The translations under genes and the position numbers were made by a program. The notes under the pieces were generated by a model. That model was not told the origin of the DNA. It did no database searches and saw only the letters and a program-made list of their open reading frames with translations. Positions 23,714-31,768 of a DNA stretch of 34,209 nt are shown here, piece by piece; positions within the stretch are counted from its first letter, which is position 1; each line of letters opens with the position of its first letter. The DNA is from Marivita sp965656765. GTDB taxonomy: Bacteria; Pseudomonadota; Alphaproteobacteria; Rhodobacterales; Rhodobacteraceae. The stretch covers positions 1 to 34,209 of the forward strand of contig NZ_CBFHLV010000030.1 of the NCBI RefSeq assembly GCF_965656765.1, in the 5' to 3' direction.

Positions 23714-24474
23714 ATGCACGCAATATTCTTGTGCCAATTGCTGCAATCGTTGTCTTTGGCATCTTGTGGGAACTTTTGGTCTGGGCGAATGATTGGCCCA
23801 ACTATGTCATGGCCTCCCCCTCTGACCTGCCGCCAGCCTATGCGCGATATTGGGATTTGTTCATTGTCATGGGCTGGCAAACCCTTTGGCGTACAGTGGT
23901 GGGGCTGGTTCTTGCTGTCGTGTTTGGTGTGTTGCTTGGCATGGTCATGGGGTTTTCGCGCCTGATGCGCGATGCGCTTTATCCTTTATTGGTGGGCTTT
24001 AATGCGATCCCAAAGGCGACTCTGGTGCCGATCATCGCTTTGCTGTTTGTCGGCCAACATAACTTTAATACAGTCATGATCGCCTTCCTGATTTCGTTTT
24101 TTCCAATCGCCGTTTCGGTGTCCATTGGCCTGAGCACCTTGGAACCCGAATATCGTGATATTCTGCGGTCTTTGGGGGCGTCGAAAACGACAATCTTCTG
24201 GAAAATCGCCCTTCCCAAAACGCTGCCTGAGTTTTTTGGTGCATTGAAAGTTGCCGTCACCTTGGCGTTTATCGGCACCAACCTGATGGAGATCGTGTCA
24301 CCACATGGTCGCGGTCTTGGGGCGTTGTTCGACTCGGGTAAGACGAATTCTGACTATCCGCTGATGTTCGCGGTTCTGATCGCGCTCGCGTTGATGGGGA
24401 TCGTTTTGTATTACGTTGTGGTCGCGTTGGAAAAGATCTTTGCCGGTTGGGCAGAACGCTCTCCAAGCTACTAG
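23710..24474 (+). CDS. ABC transporter permease, ThiX/TauC/SsuC type
   Basis: This 254-aa protein has about six transmembrane helices and the EAA loop YRDILRSLGASKTTIFWKIALPKTLPEFFGALK, which couples to the ATPase. The family member type (BPD_transp_1) serves pyrimidine, nitrate/taurine or alkanesulfonate import. The ATG at 23710 overlaps the ATPase stop by four bases. Last gene of the importer; groESL follows after 175 bp. Confidence 0.93.
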   Translation: MNARNILVPIAAIVVFGILWELLVWANDWPNYVMASPSDLPPAYARYWDLFIVMGWQTLWRTVVGLVLAVVFGVLLGMVMGFSRLMRDALYPLLVGFNAIPKATLVPIIALLFVGQHNFNTVMIAFLISFFPIAVSVSIGLSTLEPEYRDILRSLGASKTTIFWKIALPKTLPEFFGALKVAVTLAFIGTNLMEIVSPHGRGLGALFDSGKTNSDYPLMFAVLIALALMGIVLYYVVVALEKIFAGWAERSPSY

Positions 24475-24528
24475 ACGAACAAGCACTCTGGCGTTCTTCG
24501 AAACCGTCAAAATTTGCACATAAGCGTG

Positions 24529-24557
24529 TTGACTCACATCCGTGTCATGCCTACTTA
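24529..24557 (+). promoter_or_regulatory. groESL promoter, housekeeping/RpoH-like
   Basis: TTGACT (24529-24534) with CTACTT/TACTTA 16-17 bases later (24551-24557). The -10 region reads CCTACTT, six of seven to the alphaproteobacterial RpoH -10 CYTATNT, so the promoter may be read by both sigma-70 and sigma-32. CIRCE starts eight bases downstream. Confidence 0.55.
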
Positions 24558-24564
24558 CCCGTCG

Positions 24565-24591
24565 TTAGCACTCGACTAACGAGAGTGACAA
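24565..24591 (+). promoter_or_regulatory. CIRCE element (HrcA operator)
   Basis: TTAGCACTC (24565-24573), nine bases, GAGTGACAA (24583-24591). The left arm is perfect; the right arm differs from GAGTGCTAA at two positions. CIRCE is bound by HrcA to repress groESL in unstressed cells. It lies 58 bases before the groES start, just after the promoter. Confidence 0.88.
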
Positions 24592-24649
24592 CAGTCCTTC
24601 GGGGAGCGAGGGACTTGTAAGTGAAACCTTTGAGCAAGGAGACTCGAAG

Positions 24650-24961
24650 ATGGCATTCAAACCGCTTCATGACCGTGTGCTGGTCCGTCGCGTTGAGAGC
24701 GATGAAAAAACTGCTGGTGGCCTGATCATTCCAGATAGCGCCAAAGAAAAGCCTGCAGAAGGCATGGTCGTTGCGTGTGGCGAAGGCGCGCGCAAAGACA
24801 GTGGCGAGCTGATCGAGATGGCTGTCGCAGAAGGCGACAAAATCCTTTTCGGCAAATGGTCGGGCACCGAGGTGACGGTCAATGGCGAAGAACTCCTCAT
24901 CATGAAGGAGTCGGACATCCTCGGCATCATTACGGACGACGCAGCAGCGAAAGCTGCCTGA
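24650..24961 (+). CDS. groES: Co-chaperonin GroES
   Basis: This 103-aa protein starts MAFKPLHDRVLVRRVESDEKTAGGLIIPDSAKEKPAEG and has the mobile loop typical of GroES; it caps GroEL as a heptamer. AAGGAG lies at 24637, at normal distance. Under CIRCE/HrcA and possibly RpoH control, cotranscribed with groEL 52 bases downstream. Confidence 0.98.
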   Translation: MAFKPLHDRVLVRRVESDEKTAGGLIIPDSAKEKPAEGMVVACGEGARKDSGELIEMAVAEGDKILFGKWSGTEVTVNGEELLIMKESDILGIITDDAAAKAA

Positions 24962-25013
24962 ACGCCCTTCTGATCGCAAACAAGACCTCTGACTAATTAG
25001 TGGAGACTACACG

Positions 25014-26660
25014 ATGTCTGCAAAAGACGTAAAATTTGATACAGACGCCCGTAACCGCATGCTCAAGGGTGTCAACATCCTTGCTGACGCGGTGAAGGTG
25101 ACTCTGGGCCCCAAAGGCCGCAACGTTGTTCTGGACAAATCGTTCGGCGCGCCGCGCATCACCAAAGACGGTGTTTCCGTTGCCAAAGAGATCGAACTTG
25201 AGGACAAGTTTGAAAACATGGGCGCGCAGATGGTGAAGGAAGTTGCTTCCCGCACCAATGACGAAGCGGGCGACGGCACCACAACAGCAACCGTGCTCGC
25301 TCAGGCCATCGTTAAAGAAGGCATGAAGTCGGTTGCCGCTGGCATGAACCCGATGGACCTCAAGCGCGGCATCGACCTCGCAACGTCCAAAGTGGTTGAG
25401 GCAATCAAAGCCGCTGCACGCGACGTGAGCGACAGCGCCGAAGTTGCCCAGGTTGGTACCATCTCTGCGAACGGCGAAGCCGAAATCGGTCGCCAGATCG
25501 CTGACGCGATGCAGAAAGTCGGCAACGAGGGTGTTATCACCGTTGAAGAAAACAAAGGCCTCGAAACAGAGACCGATGTGGTCGAAGGTATGCAGTTCGA
25601 CCGTGGCTACCTTAGCCCTTACTTCGTGACCAATGCTGACAAGATGACAGCCGAGCTGGAAGACTGCATTGTTCTTCTGCACGAAAAGAAACTGTCCTCG
25701 CTCCAGCCGATGGTTCCGCTGCTCGAGCAGGTGATCCAGTCGCAGAAACCGCTGCTGATCATCGCAGAAGACGTTGAAGGCGAAGCACTTGCCACACTCG
25801 TGGTCAACAAGCTGCGTGGCGGGCTCAAGATTGCTGCTGTCAAAGCCCCGGGCTTTGGTGATCGTCGTAAGGCGATGCTGCAGGACATTGCGATCCTGAC
25901 CGGTGGTCAGGTCATCTCCGAAGACCTCGGCATGAAGCTTGAAAACGTGACTATGGACATGCTTGGTTCCGCCAAGAAAATCCAGATCACCAAAGACGAG
26001 ACCACCATTGTTGATGGTGCCGGCGAGAAGGCTGAGATCGAGGCACGCGTTGCCCAGATCCGCAACCAGATCGAAGAGACCACGTCTGACTACGACCGTG
26101 AAAAGCTGCAAGAGCGTGTTGCGAAACTCGCAGGCGGTGTTGCTGTGATCCGCGTTGGTGGCATGACAGAAGTCGAAGTCAAAGAGCGTAAAGACCGCGT
26201 TGACGATGCCCTGAACGCGACACGCGCTGCTGTTCAGGAAGGTATTGTTGTGGGCGGTGGTGTTGCCCTGGTTCAGGCCGGCAAAAAGCTCGACGGTCTG
26301 ACAGGCGATAACAGTGACCAGAATGTCGGTATCACAATCGTTCGCAAAGCGCTCGAAGCGCCTCTGCGCCAGATTGCTGAGAACGCTGGCGTTGACGGCT
26401 CCGTTGTTGCAGGCAAAATCCGTGAAAGCGATGACCTGAAGTTTGGCTTTAACGCGCAAACAGAAGAATATGGCGACATGTTCAAGTTCGGCGTAATTGA
26501 CCCGGCCAAAGTTGTGCGGACAGCTCTTCAGGATGCAGCATCGATTGCTGGTTTGCTGATCACAACCGAAGCCATGGTTGCCGACAAACCGCAGAAAGAC
26601 GGCGCTGGTGCCGGTGCCGGCGGCATGCCGGACATGGGCGGCATGGGCGGCATGATGTAA
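25014..26660 (+). CDS. groEL: Chaperonin GroEL
   Basis: This 548-aa protein is the complete 60-kDa chaperonin: VTLGPKGRNVVLDKSFG, the ATP-binding DGTTTATVLAQAI, APGFGDRRKAMLQDIAILTGG, and the C-terminal Gly-Met tail (GGMPDMGGMGGMM). It folds cytosolic proteins with GroES. The unit is closed by a textbook terminator. The sequence looks ordinary, with no missing active-site residue visible (D in DGTTT is present). Confidence 0.98.
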   Translation: MSAKDVKFDTDARNRMLKGVNILADAVKVTLGPKGRNVVLDKSFGAPRITKDGVSVAKEIELEDKFENMGAQMVKEVASRTNDEAGDGTTTATVLAQAIVKEGMKSVAAGMNPMDLKRGIDLATSKVVEAIKAAARDVSDSAEVAQVGTISANGEAEIGRQIADAMQKVGNEGVITVEENKGLETETDVVEGMQFDRGYLSPYFVTNADKMTAELEDCIVLLHEKKLSSLQPMVPLLEQVIQSQKPLLIIAEDVEGEALATLVVNKLRGGLKIAAVKAPGFGDRRKAMLQDIAILTGGQVISEDLGMKLENVTMDMLGSAKKIQITKDETTIVDGAGEKAEIEARVAQIRNQIEETTSDYDREKLQERVAKLAGGVAVIRVGGMTEVEVKERKDRVDDALNATRAAVQEGIVVGGGVALVQAGKKLDGLTGDNSDQNVGITIVRKALEAPLRQIAENAGVDGSVVAGKIRESDDLKFGFNAQTEEYGDMFKFGVIDPAKVVRTALQDAASIAGLLITTEAMVADKPQKDGAGAGAGGMPDMGGMGGMM

Positions 26661-26711
26661 AAGGCAGTTGTCCTTCGCGACACCTGTCAGCACATGCTGT
26701 GAAACTTATAG

Positions 26712-26742
26712 CAAAGGCGCCTTCGGGCGCCTTTGTTTGTTT
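26712..26742 (+). terminator. Intrinsic terminator of groESL
   Basis: A 10-bp stem, CAAAGGCGCC (26712-26721) with GGCGCCTTTG (26726-26735), has a TTCG tetraloop and is followed by TTTGTTTTTG. Strong, 51 bases past the groEL stop. Confidence 0.93.
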
Positions 26743-26780
26743 TTGTCTTTAATTCTTAACTCATTGTTCAGCCACCGGAG

Positions 26781-26802
26781 AGATTCTTCGTACGAAGAAT
26801 CT
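26781..26802. repeat. 22-bp perfect palindrome with no spacer
   Basis: The half AGATTCTTCGT (26781-26791) is followed directly by its exact complement (26792-26802); the centre is CGTACG. It sits between the groESL terminator and the EamA gene, 83 bases before the latter's start. As RNA it has no loop, so a DNA-level role (binding site for a dimer, or a dispersed chromosomal repeat) is more likely than a terminator. Confidence 0.7.
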
Positions 26803-26884
26803 AGGGTCACCTCATAAAATTCTGGCAGCGCAGTCGTGAGAAAACGTGTCTGGCGTCTTCCGACGACAGACGGTAGCCAACTGC

Positions 26885-27739
26885 ATGCGTATCCTGCTGC
26901 TCACAAGCCTAACCATGATTGCGTTCGCGTCGAATTCGATTCTGAATCGCGTTGCCTTATTGCATGGGGACATTGACGCGGTTGCATTTGGCGTCGTCCG
27001 GCTTTGTGCCGGGGCGGCCATTTTGGCAGTTTTGGTTCTCTTGCGTGATCGCAAGCTAGTGCTGGGTGGGCCTGGACGCGGCGTCGGCGTGACCAGTCTC
27101 ATTGTTTATATTTTTGGTTTCTCAATGGCCTATGACAGCCTCGATGCAGGCTTGGGTGCATTAATACTATTCGGGTTGGTCCAAATCACGATGTTCGCCG
27201 GCGCACTGATCACCGGAGAGCGGCCTTCTACACGGCGTTGGCTCGGGGCAGGGGTCGCCTTTGGGGGGCTGTTTTGGCTGCTATGGCCCGGCCACGCAGC
27301 GGCACCCAGCCTTTGGCATGCAAGCCTTATGGCCATCGCGGGCGTCGCGTGGGGCGTCTATTCACTGAACGGGCGTGGCACATCTGACGCTTTGGGGGCC
27401 ACCGCCGCGAATTTTGTGATCTCGGCGGCGATTGCGCTTTTCGGCGCTGGCCTTTTGGCAGGCTTGCATGATGGTATCCAGATTGCCTCGGCGACCGTAT
27501 TTGGGCTGTCGATGGCGGTATTGGCCGGAGCCGTGACATCCGGACTGGGCTATTCGCTCTGGTATACGGTGTTGCCTCATCTCAAAGGCAGCACGGCGGC
27601 CGTAACGCAACTGACCGTCCCGGTGATCGCAATCGTTGGCGGCGGGATACTTTTGTCGGAAACCGTTACTTTGCGGCTGATCGTGGCGGCGCTGCTGGTT
27701 TTGGGTGGTGTGTTTTTGGCCGTAACGTCGCGCCGCTAA
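26885..27739 (+). CDS. EamA/DMT-superfamily transporter (second copy)
   Basis: This protein of about 284 aa has ten hydrophobic helices in two EamA halves (FASNSILNRVALLHGDIDAVAFGVVRLCAGAAIL; GYSLWYTVLPHLKGSTAAVTQLTVPVIAIVGGGILLSETV). It is distinct from the EamA protein at 16972. The ATG at 26885 begins at the conserved first helix; a GTG at 26846 would add 13 polar residues. Substrate unknown. The signal-peptide hydrolase gene follows after 39 bases on the same strand. Confidence 0.88.
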   Translation: MRILLLTSLTMIAFASNSILNRVALLHGDIDAVAFGVVRLCAGAAILAVLVLLRDRKLVLGGPGRGVGVTSLIVYIFGFSMAYDSLDAGLGALILFGLVQITMFAGALITGERPSTRRWLGAGVAFGGLFWLLWPGHAAAPSLWHASLMAIAGVAWGVYSLNGRGTSDALGATAANFVISAAIALFGAGLLAGLHDGIQIASATVFGLSMAVLAGAVTSGLGYSLWYTVLPHLKGSTAAVTQLTVPVIAIVGGGILLSETVTLRLIVAALLVLGGVFLAVTSRR

Positions 27740-27778
27740 GCCCTTTCTAAAATCGCCGGCACAGCGTATCTGACGCGC

Positions 27779-28561
27779 ATGTTTCGTCGCCTTGCCTTCT
27801 CAACCTTTGCAACGGCAACCATGTTGCTGTCTGTGGCTCCGGCGCGCGCGGACTGCGTGGTTCTGTTGCATGGCTTGGCCCGCACGGAAACATCTTTTGC
27901 ACTTATGGAATCCGTTCTTGAGGCGAAAGGATACACTGTCAAAGCACCTGGCTATCCATCGACCACCGCCCGCGTTCAAGCACTTGTGGAAGAAACGCTT
28001 CCAGAGGCAGTTACAAATTGCGGTGCCGATCGTGTGCACTTTGTTACCCATTCTATGGGCGGAATTTTGTTGCGTTTCTGGATGCAAGACAACCGCCCGG
28101 TAAACTTGGGTCGGATCGTCATGTTGGCACCGCCCAATCAAGGCAGCGAATTGGTGGACGAACTTGGTGGACTGGAACTTTTTGAATGGCTCAACGGCCC
28201 TGCCGGGTTGCAACTGGGCACGTCGCCCAACGATCTGCCCAAATCTTTGCCGCCGGTCACTTTTGACCTTGGCGTTATCGCAGGAAACCGGTCACTTAAT
28301 CCCTTCTTTTCAAGTCTGATCCCTGGGCCTGATGATGGCAAGGTATCGGTCGAGTCGACAAAGGTTCAGGGTATGCGGGCACATCTGACCATGCCGGTAA
28401 CGCACACGTTCATCATGCAAGCGCCTTCTGTCATAGCACAGGTCGATCTGTTTCTGCGCACTGGGCGGTTCGATCCAGAGCTGGACTGGACGCAAACCAT
28501 CAATACCGAAGAGCTTGTTTGTATTTTCGGCATCTGCCCGGAGCCTGCGGATGACCATTGA
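27779..28561 (+). CDS. Secreted alpha/beta hydrolase, lipase/esterase-like
   Basis: This 260-aa protein has a signal peptide (MFRRLAFSTFATATMLLSVAPARA). The fold has the oxyanion HG at 31-32 (VVLLHGLARTETS), the nucleophile S92 in THSMGG, an acidic residue at D185/D186 (PGPDDGKVSVES) and H209 (VTHTFIM). This is a complete catalytic triad and recalls triacylglycerol lipase and PGAP1-like hydrolases. It probably acts in the periplasm on an ester or lipid. The last 11 bases overlap the phnM start, so the two are coupled. The C-terminus holds one Cys pair (VCIFGIC) that could form a disulfide. Confidence 0.88.
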   Translation: MFRRLAFSTFATATMLLSVAPARADCVVLLHGLARTETSFALMESVLEAKGYTVKAPGYPSTTARVQALVEETLPEAVTNCGADRVHFVTHSMGGILLRFWMQDNRPVNLGRIVMLAPPNQGSELVDELGGLELFEWLNGPAGLQLGTSPNDLPKSLPPVTFDLGVIAGNRSLNPFFSSLIPGPDDGKVSVESTKVQGMRAHLTMPVTHTFIMQAPSVIAQVDLFLRTGRFDPELDWTQTINTEELVCIFGICPEPADDH

Positions 28562-29696
28562 GTGCACACTTACAGGCGGCAACGTCTTGACCCCCGAGGG
28601 GTGGGGCCATGCGCCTTTGCATATTTCTGATGGGACTTTGCAAATCAATGGCCTAGGGCGCGAGGTCGATTTGTCAGGCTACATGATATTACCCGGCATT
28701 GTTGATCCGCATGGGGACGGCTTTGAACGGCATATGGCTCCCCGTCGAGGCGCGCTGCGTGAGGCGGAACATGGGGTCATCGCAGTAGCCTCCGAATTGG
28801 CGGCCAATGGGATTACAACCGCCGTTCTTGCACAGTTCTTTTCTTGGGAAGGGGGTATGCGCGGGCCAGATTTTGCCGAACATGTCTTCGAGAGTGTGTG
28901 CGCTGTGCGTCCGACAGTCGCTGTCGATCTGCGTTTGCAACTACGGCTTGAGACGCATCTCATGGATGAATTCGCACGCGCCGAAACGGCAATAGACACG
29001 TTCGGCATCTGCTATGTCGTATTCAACGATCACCTGCCACATCAACGACTTTCCGAAGGTCGCAAACCACCGCGCCTGACTGGGCAAGCGTTAAAAAGTG
29101 GACGCAGCCCGGAAAACCATCTTGCCTTAATGCAGGAGCTACACGCGCGCACGTCCGAGGTGCCTAGCGCGCTTGATGCCATGACAGAGCGCCTGTCAGC
29201 GCGAGGCATCGTCATGGGTAGCCATGATGACAGCACTCGTGAAGACCGCGATATCTGGGCGGCACGCGGTGCCACCGTTAGCGAGTTTCCCGAGACGGCT
29301 GAGGCGGCGCAAGCTGCCCGCGACGATGGCGCACATATTGTTCTTGGTGCGCCAAACATCGTTCGGGGGGCAAGTCACGCTGGAAATATCGCGGCGTCCG
29401 ACCTCGTGCGTGACGGTCTGTGTGATGCCCTGGCATCGGACTATCATTATCCGTCCCCGCTTCGTGCGGCATTCCGCCTTGAGGAGCTGGGCTTGTGTAA
29501 TCTGGCAACCGCCTGGCGCATGGTGTCCGAGGGTCCGGCCCGTCTTCTTGGCCTTTCGGATCGGGGCACTCTGATCCCTGGACAGCGCGCCGATCTTATC
29601 GTGCTCGACCCGCACTCCCGGCGCGTTGTGGCGACGATTGCTGGCGGTGTTGTCGCCTACATGTCCGGTCCGGTGGCGGACAGGTTTCTGCGCTGA
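28551..29696 (+). CDS. phnM: PhnM-type amidohydrolase (ribose-1-methylphosphonate-5-triphosphate diphosphatase family)
   Basis: In phosphonate breakdown PhnM removes diphosphate from ribose-1-methylphosphonate 5-triphosphate. The 381-aa protein has the first metal-site motif GIVDPHGDGFERH (H54, D56), MGSHDDST, and the family block GAPNIVRGASHAGNIAASDLV with LASDYHYPSPLRAAF. No C-P lyase gene (phnG-L) is in the window, so this is an orphan copy and may act on a related substrate. The ATG at 28551 lies inside the last codons of the hydrolase gene (11-bp overlap). Subfamily assignment is good; the substrate is not certain. Confidence 0.85.
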   Translation: MTIECTLTGGNVLTPEGWGHAPLHISDGTLQINGLGREVDLSGYMILPGIVDPHGDGFERHMAPRRGALREAEHGVIAVASELAANGITTAVLAQFFSWEGGMRGPDFAEHVFESVCAVRPTVAVDLRLQLRLETHLMDEFARAETAIDTFGICYVVFNDHLPHQRLSEGRKPPRLTGQALKSGRSPENHLALMQELHARTSEVPSALDAMTERLSARGIVMGSHDDSTREDRDIWAARGATVSEFPETAEAAQAARDDGAHIVLGAPNIVRGASHAGNIAASDLVRDGLCDALASDYHYPSPLRAAFRLEELGLCNLATAWRMVSEGPARLLGLSDRGTLIPGQRADLIVLDPHSRRVVATIAGGVVAYMSGPVADRFLR

Positions 29697-29735
29697 TTTC
29701 GTATCGCAGAATGCTCCAATCAATAAACCCAAACG

Positions 29736-30806
29736 TCAGGCCCGCTTGATGCGGTTCGCATGCCCCATTTTACGGCCCGGTTTGGTCTCGGCCTTGCCGT
29801 AAAGATGCAATGCGCAATCCGGCGTTTTGGCAAGATCAGGAACGCGATCCATGTCGTCCCCGATCAGGTTCTCCATTACGACATCGACATGACGCTGCCC
29901 GTCGCCCAAAGGTAAACCTGTGATAGCGCGGATGTGCTGTTCAAATTGATCTACGGCACATCCATTCTGCGTCCAATGTCCCGAATTGTGTACGCGAGGC
30001 GCAATTTCGTTCACGATCAACCCATCCGATGTTACGAAAAGTTCAACCCCCATCACACCGACATAGTTCAGTGTATTCGCGATCTTGGCTGCCAGAAGAA
30101 CTGCGTCGGTGCGTTGGCTGGCTGTGAGCCGGGCAGGGACGGTTGTGGTACGCAGAATGCCATCGCTGTGCACATTCTCACCAGGGTCAAAGGCGGCGAC
30201 TGCGCCATCAAGACTGCGGGCTGCGATTACGGAGACCTCGTGCGAGAAATCGACGAAGCCTTCCAAAATGGCGGGTGCCTTCTGCATATCGGCCAACGCT
30301 TGCTCAGCGTCATCCGGCGACATGATCCTGGCTTGACCTTTGCCATCATACCCAAAGCGGCGGGTTTTCAAGATCGACGGTGTCCCAATGCTTGTCAACG
30401 CGGCACCAAGGCTGTCGCGATCGGTGATGTCTGCAAATGGCGCGGTGTTCAGCCCTAGGTCTTGCAGGAATGTCTTTTCGGTTAACCGGTCCTGGCTGAC
30501 GCGCAATGCCTCGCGCCCGGGATGAATGGGGGCTAAATCCTGTAACAGGTCCAGTGCGGCTGTCGGGATGTTCTCAAACTCATAGGTGATGACGTCCACG
30601 GAACTGCCAAAGTCGCGTAATGCGGCTTCGTCATCGTAGGCGGCGGTTGTCACCTGATCGGCAACCTGACCTGCGGGACAATTGGCACCCGGCTCAAAGA
30701 TGTGGCACCGAAAACCAAGGCGGCTGGCTGCAACCGAAAGCATGCGGCCAAGCTGCCCACCGCCAATGATGCCGATGGTTGATCCGATAGGAAGAGACAA
30801 TGTCAT
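29736..30806 (-). CDS. purK: N5-carboxyaminoimidazole ribonucleotide synthase
   Basis: PurK, an ATP-grasp enzyme, joins bicarbonate to AIR in purine synthesis. The 356-aa protein has IGIIGGGQLGRMLSVAASRLG at the start, DVITYEFENIP, LKTRRFGYDGKGQ, the ATP-grasp core (FVDFSHEVSVIAARS) and NEIAPRVHNSGHWTQNGC. It begins five bases after the purE stop and is cotranscribed with it. Confidence 0.96.
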   Translation of the reverse strand: MTLSLPIGSTIGIIGGGQLGRMLSVAASRLGFRCHIFEPGANCPAGQVADQVTTAAYDDEAALRDFGSSVDVITYEFENIPTAALDLLQDLAPIHPGREALRVSQDRLTEKTFLQDLGLNTAPFADITDRDSLGAALTSIGTPSILKTRRFGYDGKGQARIMSPDDAEQALADMQKAPAILEGFVDFSHEVSVIAARSLDGAVAAFDPGENVHSDGILRTTTVPARLTASQRTDAVLLAAKIANTLNYVGVMGVELFVTSDGLIVNEIAPRVHNSGHWTQNGCAVDQFEQHIRAITGLPLGDGQRHVDVVMENLIGDDMDRVPDLAKTPDCALHLYGKAETKPGRKMGHANRIKRA

Positions 30807-30811
30807 GCGGT

Positions 30812-31306
30812 TTATCCGTCGTCAGAAGGCGCGTCAGGGATTGAGGCCGACAGGTCTGCGCGCCATGTGTCTAGTCGGGCTGCGAGACCGGCATCTTGCA
30901 GTGCCAGAATGCCCGCTGCCATCAGCCCGGCATTGGCGGCACCGGCGGCACCAATTGCCATGGTCGCCACTGGAAAGCCGCGCGGCATTTGTAGGATCGA
31001 ATACAGGCTGTCTACCCCAGACAATGCGCGGGTTTGAACGGGCACTCCAATCACCGGAACACGCGTCTTGGACGCCATCATGCCGGGAAGGTGCGCCGCA
31101 CCGCCAGCACCCGCAATGATCACCTGCAATCCGCGATCTACGGCTGTCTTGCCGTAGTCCCAGAGACGATCTGGTGTGCGGTGTGCAGACACGATCTTGG
31201 CCTCATAAGGTACGTCCAAAGCGTCGAGCATGTCAGCGGCTTCTTTCATCGTTGGCCAGTCTGACTGACTACCCATGATGATGCCGATTTTAATTGTTTC
31301 TGACAT
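30812..31306 (-). CDS. purE: N5-CAIR mutase
   Basis: PurE moves the carboxylate of N5-CAIR to form CAIR. The 164-aa protein has IGIIMGSQSDWPTMKEA, VSAHRTPDRL, the AGAGGAAHLPGMMAS loop and VPVIGVPVQTRALSGVDSLYSILQMPRGFPVATMAIG, all typical of class I PurE. Its ATG is preceded by AAGGGG at nine bases and a TATAGT -10 just upstream. Confidence 0.97.
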   Translation of the reverse strand: MSETIKIGIIMGSQSDWPTMKEAADMLDALDVPYEAKIVSAHRTPDRLWDYGKTAVDRGLQVIIAGAGGAAHLPGMMASKTRVPVIGVPVQTRALSGVDSLYSILQMPRGFPVATMAIGAAGAANAGLMAAGILALQDAGLAARLDTWRADLSASIPDAPSDDG

Positions 31307-31339
31307 GGCAAATTGCCCCTTCAGGTGTTCGGAGCGCGC

Positions 31340-31367
31340 ACTATAGCCAGATCGGATCAGGGGGCAA
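31340..31367 (-). promoter_or_regulatory. Predicted purEK promoter
   Basis: On the minus strand TTGCCC (complement of 31362-31367), 16 bases, TATAGT (complement of 31340-31345). It would start transcription about 27 bases upstream of purE. No purine-riboswitch fold is seen. Confidence 0.45.
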
Positions 31368-31380
31368 CTCGGAGCATGGC

Positions 31381-31605
31381 TCAGGCAATGATATCGGGCA
31401 GCAATCGGTCCTCAATCTGCGCGATCTTGTCTTTAAGCTTGAGCTTTTTCTTTTTCAGCCGCTGCAACGTCAGTTGGTCGGCCGTTCCGGTGAGCTGCAG
31501 CGCGCGAATGGACTCGTCCAGATCCCGGTGTTCGCGGCGGAACACCTCAAGTTCGACCGTTAGGACGTCATCTGTTTTCATAGACAGATCGGTAGGTGCA
31601 TTCAT
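31381..31605 (-). CDS. YdcH-family (DUF465) small coiled-coil protein
   Basis: This 74-aa protein is mostly helical: FRREHRDLDESIRALQLTGTADQLTLQRLKKKKLKLKDKIAQIEDRL. The Lys-rich KKKKLKLKDKI is the DUF465 hallmark. Its function is unknown. It is transcribed away from hsp20, and purE starts 74 bases downstream with its own predicted promoter. ATG at 31605 and M9 (31581) are both possible starts. Confidence 0.85.
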   Translation of the reverse strand: MNAPTDLSMKTDDVLTVELEVFRREHRDLDESIRALQLTGTADQLTLQRLKKKKLKLKDKIAQIEDRLLPDIIA

Positions 31606-31673
31606 GGTGCTGTGCAGTCCTCAAAAGTGTCTGAGATCCAGAAGATAACCGCTTAAAGCGATTCCGCAAAGCC

Positions 31674-31702
31674 CTTGCGTCTTGTCGAATGCGACCCCAT
31701 AT
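31674..31702 (+). promoter_or_regulatory. Sigma-32-type heat-shock promoter of hsp20
   Basis: CTTGCGT (31674-31680), 14 bases, CCCCATAT (31695-31702). The -10 matches CCCCATNT fully and the -35 has the CTTG core. The transcript start would be about 60 bases before the hsp20 ATG, a fitting distance. Confidence 0.7.
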
Positions 31703-31768
31703 TTCATCCAATCCGGTCGCCAGAATGGGGCCGATATAACACAGTCGCTTACGCAAAAGGACGTGTCG

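Noticed and set aside
22895..23746. 283-codon open frame antisense to the ABC ATPase
   Set aside because: The plus-strand frame has all ABC ATPase motifs intact; the antisense frame has none recognisable.
24993..26693. Long open frame of 566 codons antisense to groEL
   Set aside because: It mirrors groEL exactly and is rich in His, Phe, Asn and Val as expected from the reverse strand of a conserved GC-rich gene; groEL is unmistakable on the plus strand.
26846..26884. Alternative GTG start for the second EamA transporter
   Set aside because: The added 13 residues (MSGVFRRQTVANC) are polar, precede the first transmembrane helix and lack a good ribosome-binding site.
31307..31380. Long-range TTGCCCC/GGGGCAA pairing in front of purE as a purine-responsive fold
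   Set aside because: One arm coincides with the predicted -35 element and would not be in the transcript.
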